Notes: generated by a model not told the origin, from the letters alone. Positions 40,414-48,562 are shown, numbered from the stretch's first letter. The stretch: 64,000 nt of DNA from JAOPZW01 sp963806015 (GCA_963806015.1 CAWDWM010000004.1:248001-312000); one strand, 5' to 3'. A program made the numbers and translations.

Positions 40414-41463
40414 ATGGACTATCGCCAACTCGGCCGCTGCGGCCTGCGCGTCTCGACCCTCACGCTCGGCACCATGACCATCGGCGGCAGCGGGGTCTTC
40501 GCCTCGGTGGGCGGCGTCGATCTCGACGGCGCGCGCCGCCAGATCGACCTGGCGGTCGACGCCGGGGTCAACCTCATCGACACCGCCGACGTCTACTCGG
40601 GCGGCGTCTCGGAGGAGATCATCGGGCAGGCGCTGGTCGGCCGGCGCGATCGCGTGCTGCTGGCGACCAAGGCGCGCATGCCGATGGGGGAGGGGCCCAA
40701 CGACGCCGGTCTCTCGCGCCACCACCTCATCGAGTCCTGCGAGGCGAGCCTGCGCCGCCTGCGCACCGACCACATCGACCTCTACCAGGTGCACGAGTGG
40801 GACGGGCAGACGCCGCTGGAGGAGACCCTCGACACGCTCGACACGCTGGTGCGCGCGGGCAAGGTGCGCTACGTCGGCTGCTCGAACTACGCGGCGTGGC
40901 AGCTCGTCAAGGCGCTGGGGATCTCCGACCGCCTGCACCTGCAGCGCTTCGTCAGCCAGCAGATCTACTACTCGCTGCAGGCCCGCGAGGCCGAGTACGA
41001 GCTCGTCCCGGCCTGTCTCGACCAAGGGGTGGGCATCCTCGTCTGGAGCCCGCTGGCGGGCGGGCTGCTCTCGGGGAAGTACCGCCGCGACGCGCAGCCC
41101 GAGCAGGGCCGCCACCTCACCGACTGGGACGAGCCGCCGGTGCGCGACGCCGAGCAGGTCCACGACATCGTCGACCTGCTGGTGGAGATCGGCGCGGGAC
41201 ACGGGGTCTCGGCCGCCCAGGTCGCGCTCGCCTACACGCTCGGCAGGCCCGGCATCACGTCGCTGGTGATCGGCGCGCGCACGGAGGAGCAGCTGGTCGA
41301 CAACCTCGCGGCGGCCGACCTCGAGCTGTCCGCCGAGGAGCGCGCGCGGCTCGACGAGGTCAGCGCGCCGCCCCTGCTCTATCCGTTCTGGCACCAGGCG
41401 AAGACCGCATCGGACCGCCTCAGCGCCGGCGACCTGACGCTGCTCGGGCCGCACGTGGGGTAG
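40414..41463 (+). CDS. Aldo/keto reductase (2)
   Basis: A 349-residue NADPH-dependent TIM-barrel reductase. The tetrad residues are in LIDTADVYSGG (Asp, Tyr), LLATKARMP (Lys) and YQVHEWDGQ (His). The cofactor phosphate-binding end is SLVIGARTEEQLVDNL. It resembles the Tas/YajO-type branch with an insert after the first strand (MTIGGSGVFASVGG). ATG 40414 is the only sensible start. The natural substrate is unknown. It is followed by a short membrane protein and palindromic element D. Confidence 0.93.
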   Translation: MDYRQLGRCGLRVSTLTLGTMTIGGSGVFASVGGVDLDGARRQIDLAVDAGVNLIDTADVYSGGVSEEIIGQALVGRRDRVLLATKARMPMGEGPNDAGLSRHHLIESCEASLRRLRTDHIDLYQVHEWDGQTPLEETLDTLDTLVRAGKVRYVGCSNYAAWQLVKALGISDRLHLQRFVSQQIYYSLQAREAEYELVPACLDQGVGILVWSPLAGGLLSGKYRRDAQPEQGRHLTDWDEPPVRDAEQVHDIVDLLVEIGAGHGVSAAQVALAYTLGRPGITSLVIGARTEEQLVDNLAAADLELSAEERARLDEVSAPPLLYPFWHQAKTASDRLSAGDLTLLGPHVG

Positions 41464-41524
41464 ACGCACCCGAAGGGCGCGAGCATCGTTGGTGACCGAT
41501 GGTCAACAACGGTGTACATGCGGC

Positions 41525-41938
41525 ATGCGATCCACGCGCTCTCGCACCGCCACCGCGGTGGCCGCGATCATCGGGATGCTCGCCGTCGCGGTCGTCACGG
41601 TGTTCTTCCAGCTGCTGGCGATCGGCCTGGGGACGTGCGGCGGCGACGGCGGCTCGCCATACGCGGCGCGCGACTCGGCCCAGGGTCACGTCTGCGACTT
41701 CCTCGACCGCGGCGGCATGACGCTGGTCATGGCGGTCGAGATCGCGGCCCTCCTCGCGGCGGGCGTCATTCTCGTGCTGTGGGCGCGCCGGCGGACTGCG
41801 ACAGCTATTGAGCTTGCAGACGTACGCGGCGCAAACAGCATCACCGAGGGAAGGGGCGTGAGCCCGAGGGGGTGTGCGCCATCGACCGAAATAATCTCGG
41901 TCGATCGCGCACACCCTCTCTGGGAGGCCGCGGACTGA
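41525..41938 (+). CDS. Small two-helix membrane protein whose C-terminus runs into palindromic element D
   Basis: A 137-residue protein with two membrane helices (residues about 11-36 and 72-96) and an external loop with two Cys (GTCGGDGG, HVCDFL). After the basic anchor VLWARRRTA the frame enters element D at 41829 and picks up about 36 residues from it (SITEGRGVSPRG...) before the stop at 41938. These residues look non-native. The original protein probably ended near the junction, so the element seems to have replaced the original 3' end. Confidence 0.6.
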   Translation: MRSTRSRTATAVAAIIGMLAVAVVTVFFQLLAIGLGTCGGDGGSPYAARDSAQGHVCDFLDRGGMTLVMAVEIAALLAAGVILVLWARRRTATAIELADVRGANSITEGRGVSPRGCAPSTEIISVDRAHPLWEAAD

Positions 41939-41964
41939 CCCTTCCCTCGATGAGGCAGTTCGCG
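41829..41964. repeat. Palindromic intergenic element, copy D
   Basis: The best-preserved copy. The left end is GCGCAAACAGCATCACCGAG followed by GGAAGGG (41829-41855). The right end (41939-41964), inverted, is CGCGAACTGCCTCATCGAGG followed by GAAGGG. Its core is an 18-bp stem with one mismatch (41872-41889 with 41897-41914) and a 7-base loop. It lies between the convergent genes at 41525 and 42004 and overlaps the 3' end of the former. Confidence 0.8.
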
Positions 41965-42003
41965 TCCCGCCGCGCCACACCCGTGGCGCGGGCGAGCCGG
42001 GCC

Positions 42004-42180
42004 TCAGGCCCGGGCGGCCTTCAGGACCTTCTTGGGCGGGATGACGATGAGACGCCAGTGGCGCTTGTCCTCGCGCTCGGCGTAACCCATCGTCTCCAGG
42101 CGCTTGCACACCACCGGGCAGCGCTTGCAGCGCGGGCGGTCCTTGCAGCAACGCTTCTTCGTCGTGATCCGCTGGGGCAC
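42004..42180 (-). CDS. Cys- and Lys-rich small protein
   Basis: A 58-residue basic protein. It begins PQRITTKKRCCKDRPRCKRC and has five Cys within 17 residues (CC, C, C, C), then a helix (CKRLETMGYAE), a strand-like HWRLIVIPP and a Lys-rich end. The Cys set could bind one metal ion or form disulfides. I believe similar short proteins occur widely in actinobacteria, but no function is known to me. The GTG at 42180 directly follows a perfect palindrome. Confidence 0.6.
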   Translation of the reverse strand: MPQRITTKKRCCKDRPRCKRCPVVCKRLETMGYAEREDKRHWRLIVIPPKKVLKAARA

Positions 42181-42222
42181 CGTTAGGGGAGCCTAACGCA
42201 AGTCCGACCAAACGTGTCGGAC
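42181..42222. promoter_or_regulatory. Two adjacent palindromes between the zincin and Cys-rich genes
   Basis: CGTTAGG-GGAG-CCTAACG (42181-42198) abuts the start codon of the Cys-rich gene. GTCCGAC-N7-GTCGGAC (42202-42222) follows and could be the terminator of the zincin gene. The first could be an operator or a start-codon hairpin. Confidence 0.45.
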
Positions 42223-42238
42223 ATTGGCGCGCCGTCGT

Positions 42239-42946
42239 TCAGCCGGCGGCGAGACGGGCGAGCGGGGCGCCCCAGATGTCGAGCGGCGCGATGGGCGGCG
42301 GCACCCGGTAGCCGATGTCGAGGCTCACGCCGATGTCATCCAGGGCCCACTTGGCGAAGCTCTCCGCGAAGCGCTCCTGGCGGCTGGCGCACGCGCCCGA
42401 GATCCCGTCGTCGCAGCCCCATCCAGGAGGGATCCCGGCGTCGAGCGCCGCCGCGACGTCGTCGGTCACCAGGGCGTGGTCGACCACGTGGCCGAGCTCG
42501 TGGAGCACCGTCCGGTCGACGCCGCGCGCTCCGAAGCGCTGGACGACCAGGCCGAGGTCGACCGTCACGCGGTAGTCCGACTGGCCGTCCTCGGTGAGGC
42601 CGATGGCGCCGGGAACGCCCGTCGGTCCGAGGCGGACCATCACCAGACCGTCGACCAGGGCGATCAGGCGGCGGGCCTCCGGGCGCGCGGAGGCGACGGC
42701 GGCGAGGAACGCCTGGCGGTCCGCAGGGGCGACGGCCGGATCGAAGCTGAAGGTCGCGCGGCGCACGTTGTCGGGGAGCAGCCGCGCGCCGCTGCGCTTC
42801 GCGCTCGACGGGTCGAGGCGATAGCGCGCGCCCGCGACGTCGGAGCGCGCCGGTGCCGGCGCGCTGAGCGACCGCGCCGCGCCGAACAGGAACGGGAGGG
42901 CGAGAAGGGCGAGCAACGGCACGTAGAGACGGGGCGAGAGCGACAT
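42239..42946 (-). CDS. Exported zincin-type metalloprotease-like protein
   Basis: A 235-residue protein with an N-terminal membrane or signal segment (LYVPLLALLALPFLFGAA). The zinc motif HELGHVVDH (HExxH with a third His three residues on) is near residue 153, and a downstream RFAESFAKW may supply a Glu. A preceding block has the beta-strand pattern of small zincins. Two Cys (GCDDGISGAC) lie beyond the motif. ATG 42946 is the only start giving a signal peptide; upstream codons are unrelated. It may be a secreted peptidase acting on surface proteins. Confidence 0.75.
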   Translation of the reverse strand: MSLSPRLYVPLLALLALPFLFGAARSLSAPAPARSDVAGARYRLDPSSAKRSGARLLPDNVRRATFSFDPAVAPADRQAFLAAVASARPEARRLIALVDGLVMVRLGPTGVPGAIGLTEDGQSDYRVTVDLGLVVQRFGARGVDRTVLHELGHVVDHALVTDDVAAALDAGIPPGWGCDDGISGACASRQERFAESFAKWALDDIGVSLDIGYRVPPPIAPLDIWGAPLARLAAG

Positions 42947-43080
42947 CACGGGTACGCCTAGGTTCGGTCGTGCGCCGGGCCCGCTTGAGCGCGGCCTGCC
43001 GCGGTCGGCGGGTCTCGTCGGGGTGGAGCAGCCGCGCGAGGCGTTCGGCTTCGCGCGCGCACGTGACATGCTGCCCGGCC

Positions 43081-43692
43081 GTGCTGTTCTATGAGCCACA
43101 TCTGCGCGACACCTCGCTGCTGCCACACGACCCGTTCAAGGCGGCGATCGCGCCGCGCCCGATCGGCTGGGTCTCGACCCTGAGCGCCGACGGCGCCGTC
43201 AACCTGGCGCCCTACAGCTTCTTCAACGCGGTGTCCGGCGCGCCGCCGATGATCGCGTTCTCCAGCGAGGGCATGAAGGACTCGGCCAGCTTCGCGCTGC
43301 AGACGCGCGAGTTCGTGTGGAACATGCCGACCTGGGACCTGCGCGAGGCGATGAACACGACCTCGGCGGCGCTGCAGCGCGGGACCAACGAGTTCGACCA
43401 TGCCGGCCTGGAGATGGCGCCCTCGAGGCTCGTCAAGCCCCCGCGCGTCGCCGCCAGCCCGTGCGCGCTGGAGTGCAAGGTCACCGAGACGCTCACGCTG
43501 TCAGACCTCGAGGGCAACGCGACCGACCGCCACCTGATCATCGGCCAGGTGGTGGGTGTGCACCTCGACGAACGCTTCATCCGCGAGGACGGCATCCTCG
43601 ACGTCACGGCCATGCGCCCGATCGCGCGCTGCGGCTACACGTCGGATTACACCGTGCTCGAGCGCCTCTTCCAGATGGACCGCCCGCGGTAG
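43081..43692 (+). CDS. Flavin reductase-like FMN-binding protein
   Basis: A 203-residue protein of the flavin reductase (DIM6/NTAB) family. Typical motifs are AAIAPRPIGWVSTLSADG, NLAPYSFFNAVSGAPPMIAF and NMPTWDLREAMN, which form the split-barrel FMN site. Later QVVGVHLDERFIREDG belongs to the C-terminal barrel. It would reduce flavin or act as a small FMN oxidoreductase. GTG 43081 is the start; an ATG nearby is out of frame. It abuts the convergent purine permease gene with no gap. Confidence 0.9.
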   Translation: MLFYEPHLRDTSLLPHDPFKAAIAPRPIGWVSTLSADGAVNLAPYSFFNAVSGAPPMIAFSSEGMKDSASFALQTREFVWNMPTWDLREAMNTTSAALQRGTNEFDHAGLEMAPSRLVKPPRVAASPCALECKVTETLTLSDLEGNATDRHLIIGQVVGVHLDERFIREDGILDVTAMRPIARCGYTSDYTVLERLFQMDRPR

Positions 43693-45102
43693 CTACACGA
43701 CGCCGTGGATGAAGTACCAGACGAAGACGGCGCTGATGGCGAGCATGAGCGGGTGCACGCGGCGCCCGCCGAGTAGCGTCAGCACCGAGTAGGAGACGAA
43801 GCCCGCCCCGACGCCGTTGGTGATGCTGTAGGTCATCGGCATCAGCACGATCGTGAGCAGCACCGGCAGCGCGATGACCGGATCGCGCCACTCGAGGTGG
43901 CGCACGAGCTCGAACATCATCGCCCCGACGATCACGAGCACGGGCGCCGTCGCCGCGCTGGGGATGATCCCCGCCAGCGGCGAGATGAACAGGCAGCACG
44001 CGAAGAGCAGCCCGGTGATCACCGAGGCCAGGCCGGTGCGCGCGCCCTCGCCGATGCCCGCCGAGCTCTCGATGAACGTCGTGTTCGAGGAGGCCGACGC
44101 CGCACCGCCGCCGGCCGCGGCCAGCGAGTCGACCAGCAGCACGCGCTTCATCCCGGGCAGCCGGCCGTCGGGCGTGACGAGCTCGGCGCGGCGCCCCAGG
44201 CCCAGGACGGTGCCCGCAGTGTCGAAGAAGTCCGAGAGCAGCACCGACACCACGACCGCCACGGCGCTCCAGAAGCCCAGCGCCGAGACGAAGTGCAAGG
44301 AGAAGTTGCCCACGAGACTGAAGTCCGGCGTGGCGAAGACCTTGTCGGGCCACGTGGCCGAGCCGTTGGGGAAGACCTTCTTGTCCTTGGCCTCGTTGAC
44401 GATCGTGGCGAGGATCGTGGTGCCGAGGATCCCGAACAGCAGCGCCCCGCGGACCCGCCGCGCCACCATCGCGTAGGTCCCGAACAGCCCGATGACGAAG
44501 ATCGCGATCGCCCAGGTGTTGAGCTTGGGCGCGATCGTGACGACGGTGCCCTGCCCCTTGATCACGATCCCGGCGTCGACCAGCCCGATGATCGTGATGA
44601 AGAGGCCGATCCCGATCCCGATGGCCAGCTTGAGATCGTGGGGGATGGCGTTGATGACCGCCTCGCGGAAGCCGACCAGCACGAGCACGGTGATGATGAG
44701 GCCCTCGGCGACGACGACGCCCATCGCGTCGGGCCAGCTCAGGCGGTCAGCGCCGACCAGCGAGAACGCCACGAACGCGTTGATTCCCAGGCCGGCCGCC
44801 AGCGCGAACGGGTAGCGGCCGTAGATCCCCATCGCGAGGGTGGCGACCGCCGCGACGAGCGCGGTGACCGTCAACACCTGGTCGAACGGGAGCTTCACGC
44901 CGCCGGGCGCAGCCACCGAGCCCAGGATCTGCGGGTTGACGAAGAGGATGTAGGCCATCGTCAGGAACGTCGCCGCGCCGCCGCGGACCTCGGTCGGAAT
45001 GCTGGAGCCGCGCGACGAGATGCCGAAGTAGCGATCGAGCCGCGCGGCGAACGAGGAGCCGCCCGGGGCGGTGTCGGTCGTGGTGGCCTCCATGGGCGCC
45101 AT
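43693..45102 (-). CDS. NCS2-family purine permease (AzgA-like)
   Basis: A 469-residue transporter with about 12-14 membrane helices. Diagnostic segments are STEVRGG-like IPTEVRGGAATFLTMAYI near residue 35, the nucleobase site region YPFALAAGLGINAFVAF, SDFFDTAGTVLGL and ASSNTTFIESSAGIGEGART. These place it in the AzgA branch that imports hypoxanthine, guanine and adenine with protons. ATG 45102 and a second ATG three codons later are both possible. No purine riboswitch is seen in the short upstream gap. Confidence 0.92.
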   Translation of the reverse strand: MAPMEATTTDTAPGGSSFAARLDRYFGISSRGSSIPTEVRGGAATFLTMAYILFVNPQILGSVAAPGGVKLPFDQVLTVTALVAAVATLAMGIYGRYPFALAAGLGINAFVAFSLVGADRLSWPDAMGVVVAEGLIITVLVLVGFREAVINAIPHDLKLAIGIGIGLFITIIGLVDAGIVIKGQGTVVTIAPKLNTWAIAIFVIGLFGTYAMVARRVRGALLFGILGTTILATIVNEAKDKKVFPNGSATWPDKVFATPDFSLVGNFSLHFVSALGFWSAVAVVVSVLLSDFFDTAGTVLGLGRRAELVTPDGRLPGMKRVLLVDSLAAAGGGAASASSNTTFIESSAGIGEGARTGLASVITGLLFACCLFISPLAGIIPSAATAPVLVIVGAMMFELVRHLEWRDPVIALPVLLTIVLMPMTYSITNGVGAGFVSYSVLTLLGGRRVHPLMLAISAVFVWYFIHGVV

Positions 45103-45143
45103 GATGCCGTGCCGACCGGCGGATTCCGGGTAGCCTGCCGCGC

Positions 45144-45473
45144 ATGGGCAGGGTGGTCGTCGGTCTCGTGCTGGGGGCGCTCGCGAGTGCCCTGATCGCG
45201 GTGCCCGGCGCCGGCGCGGCCTCGGCCTACTGCGGGCGCGTGAAGGTCTACGGCCACTCCGAGCGCGTCTACAAGATCCGCGGAGCGACCTGCGCCAAGG
45301 CCTTCTCGGTGGCGCGCTCCTACGCCCGCAACGTGAACGCGCCCGCGCGGTGGGCGTGCCTGCTCGGCCACGGCGAGCTGTACCGCGGCCACCGGGCCGA
45401 CTTCGTCTGCGCCTACGGCGGCAAGAGCGGCAACGTGCGCAACTGGCCGCACGCCATCATCGTCACGCGATAG
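45144..45473 (+). CDS. Small secreted Cys-containing protein
   Basis: A 109-residue exported protein with a signal peptide ending GAGAASA. The mature part of about 84 residues has four Cys (SAYCGRV, ATCAKAF, WACLLGHG, FVCAYGG), likely two disulfides. Aromatic and Gly-rich loops suggest a compact extracellular domain. Function unknown; not similar to any family I can name. TAGCCT 7 bases before the ATG suggests a leaderless transcript. The cyclase gene follows 8 bases after its stop. Confidence 0.7.
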   Translation: MGRVVVGLVLGALASALIAVPGAGAASAYCGRVKVYGHSERVYKIRGATCAKAFSVARSYARNVNAPARWACLLGHGELYRGHRADFVCAYGGKSGNVRNWPHAIIVTR

Positions 45474-45481
45474 GAGAAAAC

Positions 45482-46246
45482 GTGGCCTCGTCGCCGGATT
45501 CGTCGGTCGGAGCAGTGGATGCGCTCGTCGCTGCCCTGGACGGCCTGGAGGCCATCGACCTCTCGCCGACCCTGCGCTCGAACATGCCGCGCTTCTTCGC
45601 GCACCCCGAGTTCCACATCATCGACGACGCGCGGCTCATCGAGCGCGACCGCTACCGCCTGCAGACGCTGGTCCTGCCCGAGCACGTCGGCCCGCACGTC
45701 GATGCACCCGCGCACGTGGTCCTCGAGCGGCCCGAGGCGACGGTCGACACGCTCGCCGCGACCGCCCTTTGGGGCCGCGGGGTGGTCATCGACGTCTCCG
45801 ACCGCGACTGGAAGCCCGGCGACCTGCTCGACGTCGACGACCTGATGGGCGTCGCCGCCGATGCCGGCGCCAGCATCCGCGAGGGCGACGTGGTGCTCGT
45901 CAACTTCGGCTGGAACCGCCACCTGCGCGACGGCGGCCCCGGCGTGCAGTGGTGGAGCTCCAACGCGCCGGGGTTCACCGAGGACCTCTGTCGCGAGCTG
46001 CACGACGTCGGCGTGCGCGCGGTCGGCTCCGACGACCCGACGTGCGACATGGGGTGGGTCGACGCCGAGCCCACGGCGGCCTTCGGCCACCTCGAGTACT
46101 TCCTGCCCAAGGACATCTACATCCTCGAGAACCTCGAGGCGCTTGGGGCGCTGCCGCCGGTCGTCTTCTTCGCCGCGCTCCCGCTGAAGATCGCGGGCGG
46201 GACGGGGTCGCCGCTGCGCCCGGTGGCCTTCGTGCCCAAGCAGTAG
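45482..46246 (+). CDS. Cyclase family protein (kynurenine formamidase-like)
   Basis: A 254-residue metal-dependent hydrolase of the cyclase family (PF04199 type). The hallmark is EHVGPHVDAPAHVV near residue 77, a variant of HxGTHxDxPxH. Later VLVNFGWNRHL and AVGSDDPTCDMG supply the typical mid-region. Family members hydrolyse N-formylkynurenine or similar amides. The GTG at 45482 has a clear GGAG ribosome-binding site 6 bases upstream. Its end abuts the convergent ferredoxin gene at 46247. Confidence 0.88.
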   Translation: MASSPDSSVGAVDALVAALDGLEAIDLSPTLRSNMPRFFAHPEFHIIDDARLIERDRYRLQTLVLPEHVGPHVDAPAHVVLERPEATVDTLAATALWGRGVVIDVSDRDWKPGDLLDVDDLMGVAADAGASIREGDVVLVNFGWNRHLRDGGPGVQWWSSNAPGFTEDLCRELHDVGVRAVGSDDPTCDMGWVDAEPTAAFGHLEYFLPKDIYILENLEALGALPPVVFFAALPLKIAGGTGSPLRPVAFVPKQ

Positions 46247-46525
46247 CTACTGCGCCTGGTGGGCGGCCACCAGCTCGTCGACGGCCTCGGGGCCGTCGGG
46301 CCACGCCGCGTTGATCTCGATGAAGGCGCGATCCTCGGGGGCGACGCCCTCGGCCGGCGTGATGGCCGACACCGGGCAGGCGGGCTCGCACAGCGAGCAG
46401 TCGATGCACTCGCCGGGGTCGATGACCAGCATCTGCGAGACCTCGTGGATGCAGTCGACCGGGCAGACATCGACGCACGAGCGATCGGTCGTCCCGATGC
46501 ACGCCGAGCCGATGACGTAGGTCAT
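46247..46525 (-). CDS. Seven-iron type (3Fe-4S/4Fe-4S) ferredoxin
   Basis: A 92-residue ferredoxin. The Cys pattern ACIGTTDRSCVDVCPVDCIH then CIDCSLCEPACPVSAI matches FdxA-like ferredoxins carrying two clusters. The start ATG overlaps the stop of the FAD oxidoreductase (ATGA), so the two are coexpressed and the ferredoxin probably exchanges electrons with that enzyme. The acidic C-terminus (AVDELVAAHQAQ) is typical. Confidence 0.93.
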   Translation of the reverse strand: MTYVIGSACIGTTDRSCVDVCPVDCIHEVSQMLVIDPGECIDCSLCEPACPVSAITPAEGVAPEDRAFIEINAAWPDGPEAVDELVAAHQAQ

Positions 46526-47991
46526 GCCGCGGCGGGAGCCCCCGCGGTCTGCAGGTAGACGCCCTGGCCGCGCAGCTCGTGCTGGAGCTCGCGCACGTCG
46601 AGGGCGCGCGGCGCGGTGCCGCGGCCCGCCGAAAGCGCGGCGGCGACGCCCGCCGCCTGGCCGGTGAGCCAGCACTGCGGGATCTCGCGCATGAAGGCCT
46701 GCGTCTGCGGGTCCGTCGCGACGTGGCGCCCGCCGACGAGGACGTTGTCGAGCTCGGCCGGGACGATGCAGCCGTAGGGGACCGAGATGTTGGCGAACTT
46801 GGCCGAGGGCGAGGGCGAGACGCCGATCTCGTCGTCGTGGCGGACGGCCTCGCGCCACTCGTCCATGACCATCTTGTGCGTCCCGATCAGCCGGCGCGTA
46901 TGGCGCACGCCGAGCTGGGGGGCCGAGAGCATCAGCCACGCGTGCTCGAAGCCCGGCGCGTGGCGGCGGAAGAACTCCAGGTGGGCGGTCATGCGCCGGC
47001 GTGACTCGATCTCCACGGCGGTGAGGTCGGCGACCTTCAGGCCGCTGTAGCCGGTGAGGCGCGGGCCCAGGAACAGCCCGACGTCGTCGCGCCAGCCGGC
47101 GTGCGGCGTCTCGAGATAGCCGAGCTCCTCGTGCCCACGCTTGAACAGCGCGCGGTGGTCCTCCGGATGTGCGCGCTTCCACGCCACCCACTTGGCGAAG
47201 TCGATGCCGGCGCATGTCCACGCGGCGTTGAGGCAGTGCTGGACGTTGGCGCCCTTGCCCTCGACGTCGGACTCGTAGGGCGCGCCGGCCGCCGCGCAGA
47301 CGTCGAGGTCGCCGGTGGTGTCGACGACGACCTTGGCCAGGATCGCGCGCCGGCCCTCCTTGCTCTCGAAGATCGCTCCGCGCAGCTCGCGCCCGTCGAC
47401 GATCGCGTCGACCACCCACGCGTGCAGGATCAGGCGGGCGCCGACCTCCTCCAGCAACTCGACCGACTCGTACTTCAGCCACTCGGGATCGATCATCGGC
47501 GACCACGTGACGACGTCGCGGAAGGCGCTCAGCCGCTCGCGCCAGTGCGCGACCTGCTCGGGCTCCTGCGAGCCCCACTGCTCCTGGGGTGCGCCGGCGA
47601 CCGCGTCGGCCGGGAGGCGGTCGAGGATCTCCGATGCGAAGCCGGTGATGATCTGGCGCCCCTCCCAGTCGCTCATCCGGTCGATCCAGATCACCAGGCC
47701 GCCGGTGGAGAGGCCGCCGAGGTGGTTGTAGCGCTCGACCAGCGTGACCTTGGCGCCGAGCCGGCGCGCCGCGACCGCGGCCGCGCAGCCGGCGGGGCCG
47801 CCGCCGACGACGAGCACGTCGCTCTCCTCGTAGACCGGCGTCTCGCGCGCGGGCTCGTGGATCGTGCGCTGGGGGCCGCGGTCCTCGGGTTCCGCCGGGC
47901 GCTCGGTGCCCTCGATGAACCAGCTGTCGCGCCCCGTGTGGTACTGCTCGCCGTCCTGCCCGGGCGTGTCGCCGCTCTCGCTCGTCGCCAT
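46522..47991 (-). CDS. FAD-dependent oxidoreductase (FAD_oxidored type)
   Basis: A 489-residue flavoprotein. The dinucleotide-binding motif is VLVVGGGPAGCAAAVAARRL near residue 60, preceded by an unusual 55-residue acidic N-terminal extension. Other family features are LGGLSTGGLVIWIDR, VDTTGDLDVCAAAGA and a C-terminal NVLVGGRHVATDPQTQAFMR. Relatives include dehydrogenases and dehalogenase-like enzymes, so the substrate is open. It overlaps the ferredoxin gene downstream. The unusual context (stand-alone flavoprotein plus ferredoxin) fits a ferredoxin-dependent redox reaction. Confidence 0.9.
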   Translation of the reverse strand: MATSESGDTPGQDGEQYHTGRDSWFIEGTERPAEPEDRGPQRTIHEPARETPVYEESDVLVVGGGPAGCAAAVAARRLGAKVTLVERYNHLGGLSTGGLVIWIDRMSDWEGRQIITGFASEILDRLPADAVAGAPQEQWGSQEPEQVAHWRERLSAFRDVVTWSPMIDPEWLKYESVELLEEVGARLILHAWVVDAIVDGRELRGAIFESKEGRRAILAKVVVDTTGDLDVCAAAGAPYESDVEGKGANVQHCLNAAWTCAGIDFAKWVAWKRAHPEDHRALFKRGHEELGYLETPHAGWRDDVGLFLGPRLTGYSGLKVADLTAVEIESRRRMTAHLEFFRRHAPGFEHAWLMLSAPQLGVRHTRRLIGTHKMVMDEWREAVRHDDEIGVSPSPSAKFANISVPYGCIVPAELDNVLVGGRHVATDPQTQAFMREIPQCWLTGQAAGVAAALSAGRGTAPRALDVRELQHELRGQGVYLQTAGAPAAA

Positions 47992-48034
47992 GCGTCAATG
48001 GTGACACGACTGCAGTGTCAGGCAACCGAACGTG

Positions 48035-48301
48035 TCATACGCGCCGCAGCAGCCGCGCGAACAGGCTCGGGCGCGGCGGCTCGACCTCGTCGCGCAGCGG
48101 AAGTCGCCCGGCGCGGCGCGCCTTCACGACGCAGGCGGTGTGCACATGGCGCCGTCGGCTCGGATCGCCGTCGGGCAGGACGAGCGCGTGCTCGCTGAGC
48201 GCGGGGAGGAAGCGCCCGCACAACGGGCACGTGTACGTCGCCGGCTTGCTGTTGGTCGCGCGGCGCACGACGTACCAGCGCGCATCGGAGAACTGCGCCA
48301 C
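48035..48301 (-). CDS. Small zinc-binding hypothetical protein
   Basis: An 88-residue protein. CPLC near residue 25 and HVHTAC near 53 could bind a zinc ion. The N-terminus (MAQFSDARWYVVRRATNSKPATY) and basic end (SLFARLLRRV) flank it. No family is recognised with certainty. It lies downstream of the cold-shock gene on the same strand, after a hairpin terminator, so it probably has its own promoter. Confidence 0.65.
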   Translation of the reverse strand: MAQFSDARWYVVRRATNSKPATYTCPLCGRFLPALSEHALVLPDGDPSRRRHVHTACVVKARRAGRLPLRDEVEPPRPSLFARLLRRV

Positions 48302-48309
48302 ATCGACCT

Positions 48310-48343
48310 CCCGGCCCGCCGCGCTGAGCGCTGACGGGCCGGG
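48310..48343 (-). terminator. Terminator after the cold-shock gene
   Basis: A 9-bp perfect stem CCCGGCCCG (48310-48318) / CGGGCCGGG (48335-48343) with an inner GCGC pair. It lies 16 bases beyond the cold-shock stop codon in the direction of transcription. Confidence 0.6.
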
Positions 48344-48358
48344 CAGGCGAAGAAGGGC

Positions 48359-48562
48359 CTACAGCGGGGTGACGTTGACGGCCTTGGGACCCTTGTCCCC
48401 GGCCTCGGCGTCATACGAGACGGCGGCGCCCTCGGCCAGCGTCTTGAAGCCGCTGGCGTTGATGCCGGTGTGGTGGACGAAGAGGTCCTTGCCGCCCTCG
48501 TCCGGGGTGATGAAACCGAAGCCCTTCTCGTCGCTGAACCACTTCACGGTTCCGGTAGCCAT
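48359..48562 (-). CDS. Cold-shock domain protein
   Basis: A 67-residue CspA-type RNA chaperone. RNP1 is KGFGFITPD and RNP2 is DLFVHHTGI, on a five-strand OB fold starting GTVKWFSDE. A good ribosome-binding site GGAGGAATC directly precedes the ATG. About 170 bases of upstream DNA have no gene and include a stem (CTCGAG/CTCGAC-type near 48643), which could be part of a long leader as in many cold-shock genes. Confidence 0.95.
   Translation of the reverse strand: MATGTVKWFSDEKGFGFITPDEGGKDLFVHHTGINASGFKTLAEGAAVSYDAEAGDKGPKAVNVTPL

Noticed and set aside
42181..42198. IdeR/DtxR iron box
   Set aside because: Arms resemble the consensus halves, but the 4-base spacer breaks the continuous palindrome such regulators need.
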